Below, piece by piece: positions 5,955 through 9,420 of a stretch of 9,420 nt of DNA. Origin of the DNA: DASZZV01 sp035544835 (GTDB lineage Bacteria; Acidobacteriota; Thermoanaerobaculia; Gp7-AA8); contig DASZZV010000209.1 in assembly GCA_035544835.1 (NCBI GenBank), positions 1-9,420 of the forward strand, written 5' to 3'. The position numbers and the translations under genes were made by a program. Under the pieces are notes generated by a model. The model was not told the DNA's origin and made no database searches. It was given only the letters and a program-made list of their open reading frames with translations. The first letter of the stretch is position 1, and each line of letters begins with the position of its first letter.

Positions 5955-7039
5955 GCGTTAGGCGTCGGCGCCGGTTCGCCGGCTCTTTCTTTTCGCCCGC
6001 GGAATACTCTGGCCAGGCCCAACTCCACGATTTTCTCGATCAGGTCGGGATAGCTGAGCTCCGGTTTTCTTCGCCTCGCCGCCATTGCAAACTCTGCCTT
6101 CGAGTCGAGCCATGGGTTCGGGTTCACCTCGATGATGTACGGAATCCCCTCGGCGCTCAGACGTAGATCAATCCGGGCATAGTCGCGAATCAGGAGCGCT
6201 TTGGCCGCACCGAGTACAGCGGTCCGGATCCGTTCCATGATTTCGGGATCGTTGACGATATCCTGGGGAACGAACTCGCGGGCCGCTTTGAATTGGGGGT
6301 TCTTGTCCTCTTCCCACTTCGCTTCGGTCCCGGCAATGCGAGGCATGTCGGGTGGCAGCTTGGAGAGATCCCATTCAATCGGAGGAAGAATCTCCAGATT
6401 CTCGTTTCCGAGGACCCCGACGTAGATCTCGCGTCCGTCGATGTACTGCTCGATGAGAGCCGGTGTATGGAACGTATCGGCGATGTAGAAAACACGGGTC
6501 ATCAGCTCTTCCACACTGTGCACCACCGACTTTGCGTCGATACCGATGGAAGCGTCCGTGGCGATCGGCTTCACGATGAGCGGAAAATTCTTGAGCCCAC
6601 CGCTCCCCTCGATGTGGCCAGGAGCGGCGATGGTGAAATCGGGGGACTCGATCCCGTGAAACTTGAATAGTTTCTTGGAAAGCGATTTGTCGCCGGCCAG
6701 CGTCAGAGCAAGCGAGCCCGAACCGGTGAATTTCTTGTCCAGGAGCTCGAGCACCGATGCAATGCGCCGCTCTTCTTCTCCAGCGCCACCGAGGGACTCA
6801 CAGACGTTGAAGATGATGTCACTGGAGTCTTCTTCGAGCTGGCGCACGAGGCGCTTGATGGGAAGCTCAGCGGCGAGCCGTTTGACGGTGTAGCCGCGCT
6901 TCGTCAGCGCTTCTTCCACCTGCTGCACCACGAGGGTGGGGAATTTATCTCCCTGGGCGAGAGCCTTTGCTCGCTCGATTTCTTCGTGCGCGTCGTAGAG
7001 GATCGTGACGGTAGCTTTCGGTTCATTCGGCAAGCCCAT
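5951..7039 (-). CDS. ATP-grasp ligase related to D-alanine-D-alanine ligase
   Basis: This 362-residue protein has an ATP-grasp fold. Landmarks are FNVCESLGGAGEEE (77-90) and FTGSGSLALTLAGDKSLSKK (104-123) in the N-terminal and lid parts, FPLIVKP (152-158), TDASIGID (161-168) in the glycine-containing loop, EQYIDGREIYVGVLGN (197-212), and the metal-binding RIDLR (289-293) and EVNPNPWL (304-311). It would join a carboxylate to an amine using ATP. True Ddl enzymes usually end this last motif as N-x-x-P-G-F/M, so the NPNPWL version argues for a relative with another substrate; I would not call it the cell-wall enzyme. The gene lies 60 bp downstream of trmFO and is probably co-transcribed. The ATG at 7039 has no clear ribosome-binding site, and no alternative start lies nearby. 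Its 3' end overlaps the kinase stop (CTAA shared). Confidence 0.8.
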   Translation of the reverse strand: MGLPNEPKATVTILYDAHEEIERAKALAQGDKFPTLVVQQVEEALTKRGYTVKRLAAELPIKRLVRQLEEDSSDIIFNVCESLGGAGEEERRIASVLELLDKKFTGSGSLALTLAGDKSLSKKLFKFHGIESPDFTIAAPGHIEGSGGLKNFPLIVKPIATDASIGIDAKSVVHSVEELMTRVFYIADTFHTPALIEQYIDGREIYVGVLGNENLEILPPIEWDLSKLPPDMPRIAGTEAKWEEDKNPQFKAAREFVPQDIVNDPEIMERIRTAVLGAAKALLIRDYARIDLRLSAEGIPYIIEVNPNPWLDSKAEFAMAARRRKPELSYPDLIEKIVELGLARVFRGRKERAGEPAPTPNA

Positions 7040-7099
7040 CAGGAGAGGTAATGAAACTGTGGTGCCAAGTGGGGCCGCCGGATGCCTTGCCTGTGCATC

Positions 7100-8440
7100 T
7101 CAGGCCTGGACTTTCTCCAACACCGCCGGCCGATCCGAATTCGCGATCTTCTCAATCTCCGCTAGAGCCAGCCCGGCCTGGGCGATCCGCTTTTCCACTT
7201 TCTTGCGGCGTCCGATCTTGTCTTCGATGATGGCCCAGGTGATGTTGGACGGCTGGTAGCGATCGGGATTTGACTCGCTGACATGACGTCCGAGTCCTCC
7301 CAGCGCGGTGTGAAAAGGCAGCGGAGTGGCCGAGCCGTTTGTGTTCAGGGCGTCGAGGTAGCGGGCGACGAGTAGTCCCGTCGCCGCCGATTCCAGGTAG
7401 CCCTCGACGCCGGTGATCTGTCCGGCGAAGAAGACTCGCGGGTCGGTTTTCAGTTGAAACGTCGAGGTGAGATGGCGCGGCCCGTTGATGAAGGTGTTGC
7501 GGTGCATCGAGCCCCAGCGCGCGAAGGCGCATTTCTCGAGGCCCGGAATCATCTGGAAAACCCGTTTCTGCTCGGCGACTTTCATCTTCGTCTGGAAGCC
7601 GACGAGGTTGAAGTACTCGTCCGAGAGGTCTTCCTTGCGCAACTGAACGACGGCGTGGGGAATTTCGCCCGTCACGGGATGCTCCAGGCCGACCGGTTTC
7701 ATCGGGCCGAAACGGAGCGTTTCGATGCCGCGGGACGCGATCTCCTCGATGGGCAGGCAGCCCTCGAAATGAGCCGCCTTCTCGAAGTCGTGCAACGGAT
7801 AAAGCTCGGCAGTGAGGAGGGCCTCGATGAAGGCGCGATACTCGGGCTCCGTCATCGCGGCGTTCAGGTAGTCGGAGCTCGAGCCCTTGTCATATCGCGA
7901 TTTCCAATACAGTCGCGACATGTCGAGTGACTCCGCGGCGATGATCGGGGCGATGGCGTCGTAGAAATAAAGGCCATCGCGACCGAGCGCCTCATTGATC
8001 GACTCAAAGAGAGCGCTGCTCGTGAGCGGCCCGGTGGCCACGACCAGAAAATCGAAGCCGTCGCGGTCGAGCGAGAGCACCTCTTCACGGACCACTCGAA
8101 TGCCCGTCGCGGCTTCGACGGCGGCGGTCATTTCCAACGAGAACTCGTCCCGGTCGACGGCGAAGGCATCTCCGGCCGGGACTCTCGCTTTCGCAGCGGC
8201 CGTCATCACCAGCGACCCGAGGATCTCCATCTCACGTTTGAGCAGGCCGACTGCGTTGGAGGGAGAGTCGGAACGAAAGGAGTTCGAACAGACCAGCTCG
8301 GCCAGATTGGAAGTCTGATGGGCGGCGGTCATTCGCACCGGCCGCATCTCGTAGAGCGTGACGTCGTGACCGCGCCTGGCAAGCTGCCACGCGCACTCCG
8401 ATCCGGCCAGACCCGCCCCGATGATCTTGATTCGGGCCAC
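7100..8440 (-). CDS. trmFO: Methylenetetrahydrofolate-dependent tRNA (uracil-54) methyltransferase TrmFO
   Basis: This 446-residue flavoprotein methylates U54 in the T loop of tRNA, taking carbon from 5,10-methylenetetrahydrofolate and electrons from FADH2. The N-terminus has the FAD dinucleotide motif IIGAGLAGSECAWQLARRG, then YEMRP and the family hallmark LAELVCSNSFRSD with C51. C228 in FEGCLPIEEIASRG matches the second functional cysteine known from the Bacillus enzyme. GFQTKMKVAEQKRVF and the FAGQITGVEGYLESAATGL loop complete the signature. Length is normal for the family. The start is GTG at 8440, two bases after the TGA of the DUF3467 gene, so translation is probably coupled. Its tRNA substrates include the tRNA-Pro gene just upstream, whose T loop reads TTCAAAT. 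An ATP-grasp gene follows. Confidence 0.97.
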   Translation of the reverse strand: MARIKIIGAGLAGSECAWQLARRGHDVTLYEMRPVRMTAAHQTSNLAELVCSNSFRSDSPSNAVGLLKREMEILGSLVMTAAAKARVPAGDAFAVDRDEFSLEMTAAVEAATGIRVVREEVLSLDRDGFDFLVVATGPLTSSALFESINEALGRDGLYFYDAIAPIIAAESLDMSRLYWKSRYDKGSSSDYLNAAMTEPEYRAFIEALLTAELYPLHDFEKAAHFEGCLPIEEIASRGIETLRFGPMKPVGLEHPVTGEIPHAVVQLRKEDLSDEYFNLVGFQTKMKVAEQKRVFQMIPGLEKCAFARWGSMHRNTFINGPRHLTSTFQLKTDPRVFFAGQITGVEGYLESAATGLLVARYLDALNTNGSATPLPFHTALGGLGRHVSESNPDRYQPSNITWAIIEDKIGRRKKVEKRIAQAGLALAEIEKIANSDRPAVLEKVQA

Positions 8441-8442
8441 GG

Positions 8443-8745
8443 TCAGTTCGACTTCGGCTCGGGGTCCGAAGCGGTGTAACCGGCAACCTGATCGAGCCGG
8501 ATCTCACCGTACTTCTCTTCGAAGATGGCCAGGTTCTGCGCCAGCGCGGAGAGCAGTTGTTTGGTGTGCAGCGGCGTCATGATGATGCGGCTGAATACCT
8601 TGACGTCGGTGCGTCCGGGAACCATGCGCCCGAGGTCGATGATGAATTCGCTGGGTGAGTGAATGATGTTGGCGAAGTTGATGTATTCGCCCTGCGCCAC
8701 GGCATCGTCGAGAACGATGCGAAGCGTGGGAGTGGTTTCTTCCAA
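8443..8745 (-). CDS. DUF3467 family protein
   Basis: This 100-residue protein matches DUF3467, a small cytosolic family of unknown function. The diagnostic stretch is GEYINFANIIHSPSEFIIDL (20 residues), followed by GRMVPGRTDVKVFSRIIMTPLH, a lysine/leucine helix, and a final FEEKYGEI segment. The start is taken as TTG at 8745 because a perfect AGGAGG lies six bases upstream; the open frame continues to 8925, but that extension would run into the tRNA-Pro gene and has no such site. A TAGAAT hexamer at 8794-8789 could be its -10, but no -35 is visible. The TGA is followed by two bases and then the GTG of trmFO, so the two are probably translated together. That arrangement may hint at a shared process but does not prove it. 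Confidence 0.88.
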   Translation of the reverse strand: MEETTPTLRIVLDDAVAQGEYINFANIIHSPSEFIIDLGRMVPGRTDVKVFSRIIMTPLHTKQLLSALAQNLAIFEEKYGEIRLDQVAGYTASDPEPKSN

Positions 8746-8838
8746 GTGTGACCTCCTGTGGCGTCCCGAGCCCGCGCACGACGAGCGGATTCTACGTTCG
8801 AATCCGTGGCGGAGACGAATGGTTCGCTCAAGCTCCAA

Positions 8839-8865
8839 CAAAAAGCCGACCCTCGCGAGTCGGCT
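8839..8865 (-). terminator. Rho-independent terminator of tRNA-Pro(GGG)
   Basis: On the minus strand AGCCGAC (8865-8859) pairs with GTCGGCT (8850-8844) across an 8-base loop and is followed by a TTTTT tract (8844-8840). It lies 15 bases past the tRNA 3' end, so it should end the tRNA transcript and separate it from the DUF3467-trmFO operon. Confidence 0.8.
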
Positions 8866-8880
8866 GAGCGATTGAAATAT

Positions 8881-8957
8881 TGGTCGGGCAGGGGAGATTT
8901 GAACTCCCGACCACCTGAACCCCATTCAGGTGCGCTACCAGGCTGCGCTACTGCCCG
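8881..8957 (-). tRNA. tRNA-Pro(GGG)
   Basis: The minus-strand cloverleaf has acceptor CGGGCAG/CTGCCCG, discriminator A and an encoded CCA (8883-8881). The anticodon stem CCTGA/TCAGG encloses ATGGGGT, giving GGG (8923-8921) with G37. The T arm is GGGAG-TTCAAAT-CTCCC. It decodes CCC/CCU and complements the Pro(TGG) gene at 696-772. A terminator follows at 8839-8865. A weak TAGCAT upstream may be its -10; no convincing -35 was seen. Confidence 0.95.
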
Positions 8958-9086
8958 ACATTTCGACGGCGCGCGATGCTATCACGGCCGCTGCTTCGGT
9001 GAAAATTCGCATATTGGGAAACCGGGAGTGTGGTGCATACCTTCCCGGGCTGCTCCAGGCGGCTTTCGCAAAACACCGTCATCGTG

Positions 9087-9159
9087 AGCCGCAGCGAAGG
9101 ATCTCCCGTGGCAGGATCGCAATTCCGAACGTCCTATCTTGAGATCCTTCGCTGCGGCT
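9087..9159. repeat. Large palindromic REP-like element with perfect 19-bp arms
   Basis: AGCCGCAGCGAAGGATCTC (9087-9105) and its exact reverse complement (9141-9159) flank a 35-base centre. The left arm follows GTCATCGTG, so it is a full GTCATC-GAGC-AGCGAAGGATCT repeat, and the right arm is the same word inverted. This is the two-facing-REP design known from BIME/REP elements. The right arm runs directly into the 32-bp repeat at 9155-9186, overlapping it by five bases. Confidence 0.8.
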
Positions 9160-9186
9160 TCTAAGAAACTTCCAGTATTTACGCGG
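9155..9186 (+). repeat. 32-bp dispersed repeat, copy 2
   Basis: This is exactly the reverse complement of 143-174 over all 32 bases. It is followed, as copy 1 is on its own strand, by a TTCCC word and TGTCATCC. Here its start overlaps the right arm of the large palindrome instead of a transposase fragment. Confidence 0.85.
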
Positions 9187-9196
9187 GTTCCCTGAT

Positions 9197-9228
9197 GTGT
9201 CATCCCTCGCTGCGGCTCGGGATGACAC
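9197..9228. repeat. Short REP palindrome
   Basis: GTGTCATCCC (9197-9206) and GGGATGACAC (9219-9228) are perfect 10-bp inverted arms around a 12-base centre (TCGCTGCGGCTC). This forms a compact stem-loop of the REP type and is the left half of the composite repeat copy B. Confidence 0.7.
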
Positions 9229-9285
9229 CCACTCAGTTTCTTTTCTCAGTGGCAGCGCGCACGCTGTCCCTTGCTCAGGATGACA
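9215..9285 (+). repeat. Composite repeat, copy B
   Basis: The 16-base core GCTCGGGATGACACCC (9215-9230) and the 13-base core GCTCAGGATGACA (9273-9285) match copy A (63-130) exactly. The linker between them shares the words GTTTCTTT and CTCAG and a GC-rich GCGCGC-like stretch. Orientation is the same as in copy A. Confidence 0.6.
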
Positions 9286-9324
9286 CTCCGTTCTGCCGCG
9301 CAGGCTCCTTGCCGCGGTCTGTGT

Positions 9325-9420
9325 TCACGGAAAGTAGCCGCGCGGAGTGCGGATCTCGCCTTTCTTCGACCATTGCAGGGCCAGAGGATGCCAGACGTCG
9401 CGACCGTCGGACTCGGATTG
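9325..9420 (-). CDS. C-terminal end of an unidentified protein (partial)
   Basis: One open frame enters from the right edge and ends at a TGA (9327-9325). It gives 31 residues that finish GEIRTPRGYFP and include DGRDVWHPLALQW. The composition is protein-like and the stop comes just before the repeat-rich gap, so a real gene end is likely. I do not recognise the family, and 31 residues are too few to assign a function. Confidence 0.5.
   Translation of the reverse strand, partial: QSESDGRDVWHPLALQWSKKGEIRTPRGYFP

Larger units (their letters stand above)
8958..9324. other. Gene-free interval made mainly of REP-like repeats
   Basis: No supported gene lies between tRNA-Pro(GGG) and the partial gene at the right edge. 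Positions 8958-9077 are plain intergenic sequence that may hold the tRNA promoter. From 9078 to about 9290 nearly all of the sequence belongs to the large palindrome, the 32-bp repeat, the short palindrome and the composite repeat. Positions 9291-9324 show nothing recognisable. Confidence 0.7.

Noticed and set aside
7454..7930. Plus-strand frame of 158 codons inside trmFO
   Set aside because: It is antisense to a confidently identified gene and has no ribosome-binding site or domain.
8746..8925. N-terminal extension of the DUF3467 protein into tRNA-Pro
   Set aside because: It translates tRNA and terminator sequence. The AGGAGG-TTG start gives the normal domain length.

Overview
This looks like a chromosomal housekeeping and accessory segment from a moderately GC-rich, free-living bacterium. 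It carries Ku plus a LigD-type phosphoesterase, a folate-dependent tRNA methyltransferase (TrmFO), a DUF3467 protein, tRNA genes with encoded CCA ends, and many short GTCATCC(T/C)GAGC-type intergenic repeats. This mix suggests a soil or environmental lineage such as Acidobacteriota or a relative, but the phylum is a low-confidence inference because the window has no phylogenetic marker.

Layout. Positions 1-335 hold REP-like repeats and a decayed REP-associated (IS200-like Y1) transposase fragment that nearly abuts a tRNA gene. Positions 336-814 are a minus-strand tRNA cluster, Pro(TGG)-His(GTG)-Arg(TCT), with a good sigma70-type promoter upstream of Pro. Each tRNA pair is separated by an AT-rich inverted repeat built from TTGA(A/G)AA heptads. 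A membrane-anchored protein of unknown function (850-1284, minus) diverges from a NUDIX hydrolase (1382-1828, plus) whose last codons and stop lie in another heptad array. A minus-strand Ku and stand-alone LigD phosphoesterase operon (1890-3531) encodes part of a bacterial end-joining pathway. It diverges from a large hybrid sensor histidine kinase (plus, end 5954), whose stop overlaps that of a convergent ATP-grasp ligase (5951-7039, minus). That ligase lies downstream of a tightly packed DUF3467-trmFO pair (8745 to 7100, minus), which itself lies downstream of tRNA-Pro(GGG) and its terminator. The right end (8958-9324) is a second REP-like cluster, and the window closes with the C-terminal end of an unidentified minus-strand gene.

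The coding content is mostly ordinary. The unusual material is in the intergenic DNA. A 32-bp repeat is shared exactly and in inverted orientation between the two ends of the window. A composite repeat of about 70 bp also occurs at both ends. There is a palindrome with perfect 19-bp arms, and there are three heptad-repeat loci, two of which form long hairpins between tRNA genes. The 32-bp repeat begins exactly where homology to the transposase fragment stops, which ties the repeats to that element family. No CRISPR array, prophage or clearly novel multi-gene system is visible.
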